NCBI GenBank assembly: GCA_965229305.1
Contig: CBDDIZ010000041.1
Coordinates: 248,001-312,000, forward strand
Source of the DNA: JALHNI01 sp965229305
GTDB lineage: Bacteria > Acidobacteriota > Terriglobia > Bryobacterales > Bryobacteraceae
Length of the DNA: 64,000 nt
Direction of reading: 5' to 3'
Within the stretch, counting starts at the first letter, position 1. Every line of letters begins with the position of its first letter. This document shows, in pieces, positions 51,701-61,130 of the stretch. Under the pieces are notes generated by a model. It did not search any database. It saw nothing but the letters and a program-made list of their open reading frames with translations, and had not been told where the DNA came from. A program made the translations under genes and the position numbers.

Positions 51701-54700
51701 CGAGAAAGCCGCCATTCGGCGTGCGCAGAGTGAGCGTCGCGGAGAGGTATTGGCCGAGAGTGAGCGTACCGATCACGAAAGGGGCGGGGGGAGTGATGGT
51801 GAGGTCGAGGGTGCTGCCGCCGCTCGAGAGGACGGTATAGCGGCCGCGGCCCGGCGTACGCGGGGTGACGCGCACCTCCGGAGACGTGGCGCCGGCGGCG
51901 ACGGCGATGTCCGGGATGGGCGGCAGGTCACCAGTGGCAGAGATGCGGACGGTGTCCGCAGGAGCTTGGGGGCTGCGCGTGAAGGTGTTGGCCGGCCATC
52001 CGGGGATGCGGGAGGCGAGGGCGAGACGCAGCTCGGAGTTGGCGGGCCAGGAGCGGATGCGCGCCGGGTCAGAGAAATCGAAGTACGAGGGCGAGACGGG
52101 GCAGGTGAAGGTGGCTGGTTCGAGCAGATCGGTATTGCCGGTGAAGGTGAAGGTCGCCGTGCCAGAGGCGGCACTCGTGTCGAAAATAAGTTGGTTGATG
52201 GGGCCGGCGTTGTAGGTGATGGCGGCGTAAGTTGCCTGGTCAATGGCAGAGGTCGAGAAACGGACGGGGCCGGCGACGGTGGCAGTGAAGGGCACGGCGC
52301 GACCGAAGGTCGAGACGGCGGCGCTGGTACGGAGGTGTTGACCGAGCGCGGGACAGGTGAAATCGAAGAAGGTGCGGCGGACGAGGATTTCCACGGGTGG
52401 TGTATCGCGGAAGCCTTCGGGTTGACGGAGGCGTAGAGTGGCCACGCCCGCAGCGTGGGAACGGAGGTTGGTTTCGACGACTTCGACGACGGCGGGGTCG
52501 GAGGACTCGAGCGTGGGCTTGAGGGACGAGGCGGCGGGTGCTTGGTCGGCGAGGGGCGCACCGGTGGCGGGGTCCAGGGCAGCGAAACCGGTGACCACGA
52601 CGTATCCGGTGGAGGCTGGGGGAAGCGTGAGGGGGAATTGGCGAAGGTAGAAGCCGCCAGGAAGTAAGCGAACGGGAAGGCGCATTTCCGGGCGGCCGGG
52701 GGCCGCCACGATGAGGGAGGCGCTGCCGGAACTCGCGAGGCCGACGAGGGTGACAGTGCCGGAGTTGGTCGTTGTCTCGACGGGATCGGCGCCGACACCG
52801 GAGAGCTTGAAAAGGCCGGGATCGGAGGTTCGAAAGGTGACGGGGCTAGCGTCCGATGGGCGGTCGGCGTTGGGCAAGCTGTAGGTCACGGCACCACCAT
52901 TCGCAAGGGTGATTTCGGTGTCAGGGCGAGTCCGCAGGAGGGCGGAAAAGGTGTCCCGGCGTTCGCGGAAGGTTCGATCCGGGAGGAGGGGCAAGTCAAG
53001 GGGAGCGGTGGCGTTTCCGGCGAGGAAGTTGGTGCCTAGTCCGACGATCACGTCGTCGCCGGGGCCGCCGAAATAGCTGGAGAGGCGCAGGGGCGTTTCG
53101 GCGGGAGGCACTACGAAGTAGAAGCCGTCCGTGGAGCCGCCCGAATAGAAGCGCTGGTCAGCGTCAGGGGTGGTGGGGAGGTCGCGCGAGGTGGTGGATC
53201 CAGCGACAACCCAGTCTCCATTCTGTTGGGCGATGCCGTAGGCGACATCATCTCCGGAGCCGCCGTGATAAGAGGAACGGAGAAGCTCGAGGGTGGTGGG
53301 ATCGAAGCCGGCCACAAAAGCGTCGCGGCCGCCGGCATGGGTGGCTTGCCAGGGGCCGGCGAGCGGCAGATCCGGGGAGGTGGTGGAACCGACAACCCAA
53401 AGCGCGGTGTTTTGCAATTGGAGGGCGTGCGCGACGTCTTCGCCATCGCCGCGGTAAACGGTTTGCGCGGCGCTCTCCAGCGAGGGGAGCGCGAGCCGAT
53501 GCAGGCCGACGTGACGGTCAGCCGTGAGGCCGGCGACATAGAGCCGCGAGCCGTCGACTTTGAGTTGGAGGCCGGAGAGGCCATCCAAGGTGCGGGTGGC
53601 GGTGATGGCGAAGCGATGGTCGCGGACGGTGAGGGTGCTGCCGGCGGCGGTGATCACGGGCCGGGAAGGCCAGCCGGAGGTGGCGATGGACGTGATGGCG
53701 TCGGTGGTGTAGGTGGCCGTCCATTGCGGAAAGCTCGAGATGGACGTGCTGGAGGGGACGAAGAGCAGGAAGTGGTCGCCGGGCCGATAGTCGGTGCGCA
53801 ATTCGGGGGTCGGTTTCAGCGGCGTGGCATAGCCGCCTTTGCCGACGGGGAAGTCCGAGGACGTGGTGGTGCCGGCCACGAAGATGCCATTGCCTCCGGC
53901 CAAGGTGCAGGCGGTGGGTCGATCGTCACCGGTACCGCCGATGTAATAGCGGGCGAAGGGCGTGATGAGGAAGATGTCGCGACTGCCAGAGGGGGGGAGG
54001 TTGGGGGGCGAGGAGAGGCTGAGGCGAAACTCGGCCGAGGCAGTGGAGCCGCAGGTCAGATCGCGGTCGACGGCGACGAGGTCGTCATCGTCGTCGCCAC
54101 CGAGGTAGGTGAGTCGTTCGACGACGGGGTCAATGATGAGGGGGTAGAGAGGGTCGTAGGCGCCAAGCCGAAAGGCGGCTTCGTGGTCGTTGACGAGGAT
54201 GAAGGCTGCGGTGACGGGTTGGCGGCCACTGGGCGTGGTCTGGTAGGCGACGGGAGGTCGCTGAAGGTGCTCGCCGCCGGCCGTGGCGACCAGGAGGGTG
54301 CCATCGGCGCCGAGACGGACGGGGTGGCTAAAGCGGAGACGGAGGAGGGAGGGATCGGCTTGCGGATGGACGATGAAGTCGAATTCGAGGTGGGAGCCTT
54401 GAGGATAGGCGGCGAGGTCGATGCCGGGATAGAGTTGTCGGGCTTCGAGACGGCTGAACGTCGGGAGGTCGTGCTGCCAGGTGGAGGGTGGTCCGAGGAA
54501 GGAACTGACTTTGACGGGATGGGGTTGCGTAGCTTGCCAGACAGTGGGCGCGGCGCCGGGGAAGGTCCACTGAACCTGCGGGGTCTGGATGCCCTTTTCG
54601 GTGAAGGCGTAAGTGGCGTGAGACGTGCGTGCCAGGAAGCGGACGGAGGAATTCGCCTGGCCGAGGTTGGGCTCGAACAGCACGTCCGGCTGGCGGGCGA

Positions 54701-54737
54701 GGGCGAGCGAGGAGAGCAGGAGGAGGGTGACGTTCAC
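48738..54737 (-). CDS. Giant secreted beta-propeller/Ig-like repeat protein (intact paralogue B)
   Basis: A 1999-residue secreted protein with a signal peptide (MNVTLLLLSSLALA). The first 220 residues or so form a conserved N-terminal domain (FEPNLGQANSSVRFLARTSH, LYPGIDLAAYPQGSHLEFDF, YDPLYPLIIDPVV). Next comes a repeat region of the SBBP type with YLGGDDDDDLV, YIGGTGDDRP, YHGGSGDDVAYGIA, YFGGPGDDVIVGLG (about 220-600). The rest, about 1,400 residues, is a series of Ig-like modules with recurring SSDPxxVxLSP, GLAxxGxAxLxLSAPGY and PAGFTxPS elements. No anchor motif was seen at the C-terminus. The GTG start overlaps the upstream paralogue's stop (GTGA). Confidence 0.8.
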   Translation of the reverse strand: MNVTLLLLSSLALARQPDVLFEPNLGQANSSVRFLARTSHATYAFTEKGIQTPQVQWTFPGAAPTVWQATQPHPVKVSSFLGPPSTWQHDLPTFSRLEARQLYPGIDLAAYPQGSHLEFDFIVHPQADPSLLRLRFSHPVRLGADGTLLVATAGGEHLQRPPVAYQTTPSGRQPVTAAFILVNDHEAAFRLGAYDPLYPLIIDPVVERLTYLGGDDDDDLVAVDRDLTCGSTASAEFRLSLSSPPNLPPSGSRDIFLITPFARYYIGGTGDDRPTACTLAGGNGIFVAGTTTSSDFPVGKGGYATPLKPTPELRTDYRPGDHFLLFVPSSTSISSFPQWTATYTTDAITSIATSGWPSRPVITAAGSTLTVRDHRFAITATRTLDGLSGLQLKVDGSRLYVAGLTADRHVGLHRLALPSLESAAQTVYRGDGEDVAHALQLQNTALWVVGSTTSPDLPLAGPWQATHAGGRDAFVAGFDPTTLELLRSSYHGGSGDDVAYGIAQQNGDWVVAGSTTSRDLPTTPDADQRFYSGGSTDGFYFVVPPAETPLRLSSYFGGPGDDVIVGLGTNFLAGNATAPLDLPLLPDRTFRERRDTFSALLRTRPDTEITLANGGAVTYSLPNADRPSDASPVTFRTSDPGLFKLSGVGADPVETTTNSGTVTLVGLASSGSASLIVAAPGRPEMRLPVRLLPGGFYLRQFPLTLPPASTGYVVVTGFAALDPATGAPLADQAPAASSLKPTLESSDPAVVEVVETNLRSHAAGVATLRLRQPEGFRDTPPVEILVRRTFFDFTCPALGQHLRTSAAVSTFGRAVPFTATVAGPVRFSTSAIDQATYAAITYNAGPINQLIFDTSAASGTATFTFTGNTDLLEPATFTCPVSPSYFDFSDPARIRSWPANSELRLALASRIPGWPANTFTRSPQAPADTVRISATGDLPPIPDIAVAAGATSPEVRVTPRTPGRGRYTVLSSGGSTLDLTITPPAPFVIGTLTLGQYLSATLTLRTPNGGFLDNTTVITARASAGLLLRAPNGQSRTEITYPARDGNPTVESIGQLGDGEIELAWEDGGAQGRLVLPVKVVPSQIGFTQATQAVDLVYLLTQDPPSLDLSGFINVDGTSVSQPVAPALYDHLQPRSSPAGRVAITRSATGFLLRPLTAGPAEITLDTTLPIHPAYRRLRLLIKAAGLQLRPGLVGVHLLSKGFCSLTNLGSTATSIRLTTSDPAVLGLSVTPGQLPLSTIELSSNACTFYLHGMAVGVADLTAESAAATPVTLPISVLPSTAAFQFNTAAPLESTLQGVTVPVILAPLDVNSGAPLPALTLRPGLSPQSVTLTAEPSGSVVVTPAEFVFNPGTESVSVRLRPTGPGRARITINPPAGFTPPRTGATLTLTTNAQRLVWSNINPLGLNTFINLTVRTSDGQLPPGSLTVTTSDPTRLRLAQNFTGGLADRLTFPNSTAASFMGVGLANEGTVTLIAEAPGLEPATLTIPLERSALGLLLPSALNLGESRNVGFALYVTNSPATLYPSPTEFTLRATPAGIVDLPATARLNENFSIRALRPGTVRISVDPGPAYDSHVSASRELTVTLADINTPSAVRVGRALITSLSAYTVGSNSFAATASSSNPSIVQLSLSPTDPAQTSVAFTTSASTRLIWVHGLSVGLATLTLSGPDVNTRTIAIEVLPSGFIITNSGNSRSVPVGSTETLNLASVIASSTSSSDQQALRPGVTALPTLISSAPAIVSLAPTDALTWQTTTRAPGRARITVQQPAGFTAPSGLTALEYEVTDAYFNFSPPRVAAQLRSSATASLVPAKSNVPVRLVSLSPDRLQIAETADAPGQAEITINSGSSNSVGFFLDGLAASGLATLRLSAPGYPSVDVDVTLQPSGFIFRDTSITLSPGNNWSAALRAVPLSAALSQPVNDSADYRLRPTARDARLSFEVLPLGDNSTAGLRLTDVLLQNGPPWLPTATWSGSGRATVRILQPPGFTTPSRNGTIDVTLR

Positions 54738-57700
54738 TGGTAGACCTGAAGGTTGACGATATGACCGCTGGCAGGAGTGGTGAAACGGGCGGGTGCGTTG
54801 AGGCGGAGTGTCGCCTGACCCACTGTCCGGCCTTGCAGGGTGAGGGTCTGCATGGCGAAGCCGGCGGCAAGGGGGATCTGGGCAGGCGTGACGGTGAGAG
54901 CGGTGGGGTTGTCGTTGGCGACGAGGAGGATCTCGGTGCCAGGGACGCCGGGTCCGGTGGTGGCAAGAAGGCGGTATTCCAGGTGGGTACTGAGGGGGCT
55001 GAGCGTTGCGGGGTCAAGCGCCACAGGTTTGAAGCTGAGGGTGTTGGGACGGCCGACGAACACAGACGTACCGCCATTGAAGATGAACCCGGAGGGGACG
55101 ATGCGCAGAGGGAATCGCTTGGTGGTGTAGCCCGGGGCGGCCACGATGAGGGTGCCTTCGCCGGAGCCGGTTTGAGCATTGACCATGACCTGAATGTTGA
55201 ATCCCGATTGCGGCGCCGGCGGAACACTGAGGGAGAGCCCGGTGCCCTCGACAGAGGTTTGGATCGTGGTGTTCGGGGCCAAGGGAGTATCGAGGCGGAT
55301 GGTGAGCGGAGTGCCGAGCCAAGCGCCGATGCTCGAAACGTCGAGGGTGAAGGATGGGTCGGCGACATTGATGGTGACTTGGGTGCTGGTACGCGGAGTG
55401 GTGTAGCTGGCGACGGCAGCGAGGGCGAGGGTGGCGGTGCCGGCGCGGGTCGCGGTGAAGGTGAAAGAGGCCGAACCGTTGCTGGTCAGTTGGGCGTTGG
55501 CGGGTGCGAGGGTGCCAATGGTGGGGTCGCTACTGGTGAGGAAGACAGGAATGGTAACTCCGGGACGGATGGTGCCGGAACCCGGGACGGGAGTCTGATT
55601 GACCGGATCCAGGCCGACCAGCCGGGCCGAGATGGGGCTGGAATTGCCGCGGAGCAGGTTGATCGGACCGGTGGTATCGAGAACGACGCCGGAGGGAACC
55701 AGGCGGACCTCAAGGGACGAGGCTTGGTAGCTATCGGCTTCGGCGACGACCTCGACGGTTCCGCGGTCCGAAAGGGCGTGGAAGTAGACACTCCGCGAGC
55801 CGGCGACGGTGACAGAGGCCGTGCCGCGTTCGAGGGGCGAGGTGGAGAGTGTCAGGCGAGACGGGTCCGTGCTGGTGAGCTTGACGGTTTCGGTGATGCT
55901 GAACCCGCCCGCGCCATTGACGCTGCCAGGGGCCATCAGGTCGCGGCCGAGAGTGGGCGGCGCGCTGATCATGAGCGGAGGCGTGGTGACTGTGAGGGTG
56001 GAGGCGGGGCCGGTGACGCCGTCCGGCAGGACGACGCGGAGATTGGCGGTGCCGGGCTTGAGGGCGCGAACGGTGAACCGGCTCGTGGTGGGGTAAGTGA
56101 TGGTGGCCGGTTCAGCGACGGCGACGGTGGGGTCGTTCGATTCCAAGCGAAGGACAATCGGTGCGCGGTCAGAACGGAAGGAGATGTTGAAGTTCAACTG
56201 GGGATTGCCCAGATCAGGGAAGACCTCGACGGTGGTGGTGCGGCTAGCGAGGGGAAGTTGGCCCACATCACCAAGGCGGAGGGCGGCGGGAATGAGACGG
56301 ACTCGCGCCTGAACGGACGAGTAGCCGGGAGCGGAGATTTCGACCGAAGCGTCGCCGACGCCGTAGGCTTGCAGGTAGAAATCGGAGCGGCCTGCGACTT
56401 GGAGGGAAGCAACGCCGGGGGCGGCGGCGCCATTTTGACCGGAGGCGGGCGCGAGGCGGAGTATCTCCGGCGCGAGACTGCGAACGGTGAAGGTCGGCGC
56501 GGCGAGCGGTGAACCGTTTTCAACGTTAGCGTTGGCTCGCATTTCGAAGCCATCTGGCAAGGTGTAGTCGCCAAAGGTAAGTTGCGGAAGGCGCACGGTA
56601 AGCTTGCGAGAGTCGTTGGGGCCGAAGCCGGGAGCCGGCTGTAGTTCGAGCGTGGTTTCGCCCGGGGCGAGCGCACGGAGAGGAATGTACATCACGCTGG
56701 CGGTAAAGGTGAGGGTGCCTGGCGAGGCGACGACCTGAGGATTGCTGGAGACCAAATTAAAGGTGATGGGTGCGGCGCCCGGCCGTACCGCGTTGCCATT
56801 GACAACAAGGCCGATGGAAAGCGATGAGGTCGCTCCGAGAACGAATTCCGAGGGGAGGGTACTAGGCGCTATGGAAAGACGCGCAGGGACGAGTTCTACG
56901 TCGAAGGAGAGGGTGGTGTAAGCCGGACTTTCAACCGTGACGCGGGCGAAGCCTGAATCGCTGAGAGATTCGAGCCGGATGGGAGACGTATGAGTGGTTT
57001 CGAGGCGGGGCTGACCGTTGATGAGGAGCCGGGAGGGGTCAGAGCTGGTGATCGTGAGGGGGACTGGGGTCGTGCTATTGAGGCTGACCTGGATGGGCGC
57101 GGAGAGATCTTTCCCGAGGGTAGCGGGACGGCTGATGGACAAAGTGCCGGCATTGACGCGCACGCGAAGGCGGGAACGGGGAGCGAGGCGGCCATCCACA
57201 CGAAGGTCAAGGTTCGCGAGGCCTGCTTCGCGAGGGGCAAGGACGATGCCGTTGGCGGCGACGGTGGCGCTGAGCGCGCGCGGATTCGAATTGACGACCT
57301 CGACGCGAGGGGGCGTGGCGCCGCTGCGCACCGACTGAACGGCGGCTGGGATGCCCGCGTTCGCACCGTAGGCGGTGCCGAGTTCCGGACCGTAGGCGAG
57401 ATTCGCGGTGACCGAGTTACCGATGAAGAGTTCGGCGTTGGTGCTGGCCCAGAACGCGGTGGCTGGGCTGAGCGTGACCGGGCGCGTAATGGTGGGCTGA
57501 TCCGGAGCGGAGATGGTGAGGTCGACGGTGCCTTCGCCGGCGAGGGCCTGGAGGATGATGACGGAGGTAATGCTGGAGCTGGAAGCCGGCGTGGTGATCG
57601 CCGAAGATGCGGCAGATTGATTGGCGAGGCGAAGGAGTAGCCGCTGAGGGTCGCTGCTGGTGAAGGTGACCGAGCGGGTGGGCGACAAGCTGGTGACGTA

Positions 57701-58750
57701 TTCAAGGCGAGCTTCGAGATCCTGGCCAATGTTGGTCGCGCCGCGAAGAGTGATCCAGTCACCTTCTCGTTTGGCGATCCGAAGCCGGAGCCGACTGACG
57801 GTTGGTTCGATGCCCGGAGGCCCCTCGACGACGATGTCCGTTTCACCGGACCTGGCGACGGCGCGAAGGGTAACCGGAACGAACTGGTTGGCGCGGAGGA
57901 TGAGCGTGGGTTGGTCAACCGCAATCACGGAGGGGTCCTCGCTGCGGATGCGGAAGATGAGCTCGGTGGCGGAAGAAAAAGTACTCGTGGCGCCCGGAAG
58001 CGTGGCGGATGGGGTGACCAAGGAGACGCTGACGGTACCGGTAGAGTCAGGTTGAATGACGGTGCCCGAGGGCGAGTAAAGGATGAACTGAGGGGGGCTG
58101 GATGGAATGTCGAAAACGGCTTCTTCCGCCGCCGGACTTTGAACGCGGATCCGGACCGGCTTGCCACGATCGCTGGTGATCAGCGTGATGTTTGAGAGCG
58201 TGCGTACGTCGGGGGCGGACAAGGTGGAGGTGGGATTCTGAGAACTGTCCGAGAGTTGGGCAGCTTCGGGATCTTCCACGGTCAAGGTGACGGGAAGCGG
58301 GATTTGCGACGAGATGTCAGGAGTGAGGAACAAGGCAGTGCGGAACCCGGGGACGGATTGGCCGGCGAGACGGAAACGGACTGGCTCGACGGTGACGGGC
58401 AGCGTGACCAAGGTGGTGCTGCCGAGGGTAGCCGCAAGTTGGGCGGTGCCGACGCGCTCGGCGGTGAGGAGGCCACTGAAAAAGCAACACTCGATGTCCG
58501 TCGAGCCCAACTGGGTGGTCACCGTGAAGATGGCGGAGTCGGAGGTAGTGAAGACGAGTGGCGCACGCGCGGCTCCCGGGCGCGGGTAGTAGACAAGGTT
58601 GCGTTCGGTGCGCTGTTCATTGAACACGGCGAAGCTAAAGCTGTATCCAGAACGACGCTGGACTTTGAGAATGGGGCGGGTATTGCCGTCCACGTTCGAG
58701 GCGCCGTCCGACGAAGCAAAAAGAAGGCCAGAGAGCGGTCTGAGGGTCAC
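54734..58750 (-). CDS. Ig-like repeat protein, C-terminal part of a frameshifted giant gene (paralogue A)
   Basis: A 1338-codon frame with no signal peptide of its own. It consists of Ig-like modules like those of the neighbouring 1999-residue protein: VVLESNDPTVAVAEPA-type blocks, GVGDASVEISAPGY, and RATPGFTTP-like ends. The first GTG in frame is at 58750, but the reading frame is open further upstream to about 58935 and that extra part encodes SSDPSRLTVSFG and HGLADQGAATLIISADGFGE, which continue the domain pattern. I believe this is the C-terminal two-thirds of one gene together with 58764-61130. Annotated separately because the present sequence has a shift. Confidence 0.7.
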   Translation of the reverse strand: MTLRPLSGLLFASSDGASNVDGNTRPILKVQRRSGYSFSFAVFNEQRTERNLVYYPRPGAARAPLVFTTSDSAIFTVTTQLGSTDIECCFFSGLLTAERVGTAQLAATLGSTTLVTLPVTVEPVRFRLAGQSVPGFRTALFLTPDISSQIPLPVTLTVEDPEAAQLSDSSQNPTSTLSAPDVRTLSNITLITSDRGKPVRIRVQSPAAEEAVFDIPSSPPQFILYSPSGTVIQPDSTGTVSVSLVTPSATLPGATSTFSSATELIFRIRSEDPSVIAVDQPTLILRANQFVPVTLRAVARSGETDIVVEGPPGIEPTVSRLRLRIAKREGDWITLRGATNIGQDLEARLEYVTSLSPTRSVTFTSSDPQRLLLRLANQSAASSAITTPASSSSITSVIILQALAGEGTVDLTISAPDQPTITRPVTLSPATAFWASTNAELFIGNSVTANLAYGPELGTAYGANAGIPAAVQSVRSGATPPRVEVVNSNPRALSATVAANGIVLAPREAGLANLDLRVDGRLAPRSRLRVRVNAGTLSISRPATLGKDLSAPIQVSLNSTTPVPLTITSSDPSRLLINGQPRLETTHTSPIRLESLSDSGFARVTVESPAYTTLSFDVELVPARLSIAPSTLPSEFVLGATSSLSIGLVVNGNAVRPGAAPITFNLVSSNPQVVASPGTLTFTASVMYIPLRALAPGETTLELQPAPGFGPNDSRKLTVRLPQLTFGDYTLPDGFEMRANANVENGSPLAAPTFTVRSLAPEILRLAPASGQNGAAAPGVASLQVAGRSDFYLQAYGVGDASVEISAPGYSSVQARVRLIPAALRLGDVGQLPLASRTTTVEVFPDLGNPQLNFNISFRSDRAPIVLRLESNDPTVAVAEPATITYPTTSRFTVRALKPGTANLRVVLPDGVTGPASTLTVTTPPLMISAPPTLGRDLMAPGSVNGAGGFSITETVKLTSTDPSRLTLSTSPLERGTASVTVAGSRSVYFHALSDRGTVEVVAEADSYQASSLEVRLVPSGVVLDTTGPINLLRGNSSPISARLVGLDPVNQTPVPGSGTIRPGVTIPVFLTSSDPTIGTLAPANAQLTSNGSASFTFTATRAGTATLALAAVASYTTPRTSTQVTINVADPSFTLDVSSIGAWLGTPLTIRLDTPLAPNTTIQTSVEGTGLSLSVPPAPQSGFNIQVMVNAQTGSGEGTLIVAAPGYTTKRFPLRIVPSGFIFNGGTSVFVGRPNTLSFKPVALDPATLSPLSTHLEYRLLATTGPGVPGTEILLVANDNPTALTVTPAQIPLAAGFAMQTLTLQGRTVGQATLRLNAPARFTTPASGHIVNLQVYQ

Positions 58751-58763
58751 GGGATAGGAGCGT

Positions 58764-61130
58764 TCACCGAAGCCGTCGGCGCTGATGATGAGAGTGGCAG
58801 CGCCTTGGTCGGCGAGTCCATGAAGATGAATGGTGAGGGCTTCGCCTCCCCAGGAACGGGTGATCTCCGCGGCGCCTACAGCGCTTCGGCCAAACGAGAC
58901 CGTGAGGCGAGACGGGTCGCTGGAGGCGGATCCGAAGCGGGACGGTGGCGGCCGGTCCTCCGGGAATCGAGATCGCGGCGAGGGTCGCGGTGGTGAGCGC
59001 GTCGAGACCGACGTAGGGTACCAAAAGCAAATTCAGGGCAGGCGGCGTCAAGCGGGAGACGAAAACATCAGTGCCGCCGGTACGGTCGTTGCCCTCAATG
59101 GGATTCAACTGGGGGAGGGTCGGCGAGGTGGAGTTGCCGGAGAGAATGACCTGGCTGGTGTCGTCCTGACCAATGCCGACGCCTTCGTCGGCGCCAGTGC
59201 CTCCGAAGTAGCTGGAGGAGACGCGGCCCGTTAGGGGGCTATAGAGGCCGAACCAAGCGTCGGAGTCGCCGCCGCCGAAGGTGGTTTGGACGGCGTCGCG
59301 GACGGGGAAATCGGAAGAATTGGTGGTGCCTACCGCGAGCACGTCGACTCGCGGAGGCGGGTTGCTGCTCAGCGTATTGTACGCGGAGGCGTTAAACGCC
59401 GCCAGGCCTTGCAGAGTGTCGCGGCCGCTACCACCCCAGTAAGTGGACTGGCGAAGCTCCAACGAGACCTCGGTGGAACCCACTGTTTCGAATTGAGCTA
59501 GCCATCCGTCCGAATCGCCCCCGCCGTAGGCGCCCTGCGCCGCCTGCGCGGTGGTGAGGTCAGTGGACGAGGTGTCGCCGGCCAGCCAGAACCCCGTGGA
59601 ATAAAGCAGGCCGGCTCGCACGGTGTCGTTTCCGGAGCCGCCCCAATAGGTTGACGCGAGCACACGAGAGAGGCCGCTGTGGACGGATAGGTATGCGTCG
59701 GTTCCGCCACGGCGATCGGATTGGGGACCGCGTAAGACGGGGAGTCCGTCCGAGGTGGTAGTTCCGGCAAGGAGAATCAGAGCGGTCCCGTGAACGTAAC
59801 GGATGGCGTCGTCACCGGCGCCTCCCCAATAGATGGTGCCTCCGCGGCTTAGCGAGCCCGCGTTTTGACTGCCGCTGAACGTGGTGGCGAAGCCGTCTTT
59901 GCCGCCGCGATAGCCCTGTTGTCCGGAGGTGAGGGGAAGATCGGGCGAGTCGGTTTCGCCACCGACCGTGAGAACTTCGCCAACACCGTAGATGGCGAGA
60001 ATGCGATCGTTGCCGCTGCCGCCGATCAGGGCGCTATAGCTGCTGCTGGCGCCCGAGAAGACACCGACATTGGAGTAGAAGACGAAGCCGTCCGCGCCTC
60101 CGTTGAAGCGGCCGATGGCGATTTGCGGGTTGCCGATGTCGGTGAGTATGTTGCGGCCGCGGTAAAAGTTCGGAAAGTCAGGCGATTCCGTCTCGCCGCC
60201 GAACGCCAGAATTTCCGCTTGCTGGCGGTCGAATTCGGTGTCGTTGTTCCAGATGGCGTAGGCGCGGTCGTCGCGGGAGCCTCCGAGGTAGATGACGCGG
60301 GGGGTGCGGCCGAAGGACATGTAGAAAGCGTCGTAGCCGCCGGCGCCGGGGGTGTTGGCGCCGGGGAAGGCGATGGAGTTGGTGTAGCCGGCGACGGAGG
60401 CGTTGCGGGAGGCGGTGAGGCGGTCGTCGCCTTCGCCGCCGTAGAAGCTGCTGAACGTGACGACGGGGTCGATGGTGAGGGGCTGGGCGGGGTCGTAGGG
60501 GCCGGTGACTTCGAGGCCGGCTTCGTGAGCGTTGAGCAGCCGGAAGCGACCGGCGACGAGGCGATCGCGCTGGAGGATCTTGGGCGCGCGGTGGCGAAGC
60601 GTGCCGGCAGGGGTGACGATCTCGAGGTCGCCGGTGGAGGAGAGCTGGAGGCGTTGGGCACCGGCGAATTTCAGGCGAATACGGCGAGGATTGGCGCCGG
60701 GGCGGAGGACAAAGTCGTACTCCATTTCACGGGCGGTGCCGTAGTAGACAAGGTCGATGCCGGGATAGACGTTGGGCTGGCGAAGCTGGCGGTAAGTGGG
60801 GATGGCGTCGCGCCAGTTCGAACGGGCGCCGACGTAAGAACTGACGGTGAGCGATTGGGGCTGCTCTTCGCGCCAGCGCGCGGTGCGGCTGGAGTTGGGA
60901 AGCGAGAGCCGGACGGCCGATTCCACTTTGCCAGGGCCGCGCAGGGAGAAGGCTGTTTCCTGGTCAGTTACAAAGATGGTGGCCTGGCGGGTACGGGCCA
61001 GATAACGGACGGAAGCGGCGGTTTGTCCGGTGTTCTTCTCGAAATAAAGCTGCGAGGGTTGATGCGCCCAAGCCAACGGTCCGGTTAGAAGGAGGACACT
61101 GAAGACAGTCCTCCATGAAAATTCCCTCAT
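58764..61130 (-). CDS. Secreted propeller protein, N-terminal part of a frameshifted giant gene (paralogue A)
   Basis: A 788-residue frame with a signal peptide (TVFSVLLLTGPLAWAH). Residues up to about 215 match the N-terminal domain of the neighbouring giant protein (FEKNTGQTAASVRYLARTRQ, NVYPGIDLVYYGTAREMEYDF, YDPAQPLTIDPVV). Then follow SBBP-type repeats (FYGGEGDDRL, YWGGAGDDAIRYV, YWGGSGNDTVRAG, YFGGTGADEGVGIG). The last 53 residues or so (from LQRPVSPHG on) are Arg/His-rich, lack the domain pattern and look like out-of-frame translation. The real protein most likely continues in the frame of the gene at 54734-58750. Confidence 0.75.
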   Translation of the reverse strand: MREFSWRTVFSVLLLTGPLAWAHQPSQLYFEKNTGQTAASVRYLARTRQATIFVTDQETAFSLRGPGKVESAVRLSLPNSSRTARWREEQPQSLTVSSYVGARSNWRDAIPTYRQLRQPNVYPGIDLVYYGTAREMEYDFVLRPGANPRRIRLKFAGAQRLQLSSTGDLEIVTPAGTLRHRAPKILQRDRLVAGRFRLLNAHEAGLEVTGPYDPAQPLTIDPVVTFSSFYGGEGDDRLTASRNASVAGYTNSIAFPGANTPGAGGYDAFYMSFGRTPRVIYLGGSRDDRAYAIWNNDTEFDRQQAEILAFGGETESPDFPNFYRGRNILTDIGNPQIAIGRFNGGADGFVFYSNVGVFSGASSSYSALIGGSGNDRILAIYGVGEVLTVGGETDSPDLPLTSGQQGYRGGKDGFATTFSGSQNAGSLSRGGTIYWGGAGDDAIRYVHGTALILLAGTTTSDGLPVLRGPQSDRRGGTDAYLSVHSGLSRVLASTYWGGSGNDTVRAGLLYSTGFWLAGDTSSTDLTTAQAAQGAYGGGDSDGWLAQFETVGSTEVSLELRQSTYWGGSGRDTLQGLAAFNASAYNTLSSNPPPRVDVLAVGTTNSSDFPVRDAVQTTFGGGDSDAWFGLYSPLTGRVSSSYFGGTGADEGVGIGQDDTSQVILSGNSTSPTLPQLNPIEGNDRTGGTDVFVSRLTPPALNLLLVPYVGLDALTTATLAAISIPGGPAATVPLRIRLQRPVSPHGLVWPKRCRRRGDHPFLGRRSPHHSSSWTRRPRRCHSHHQRRRLR

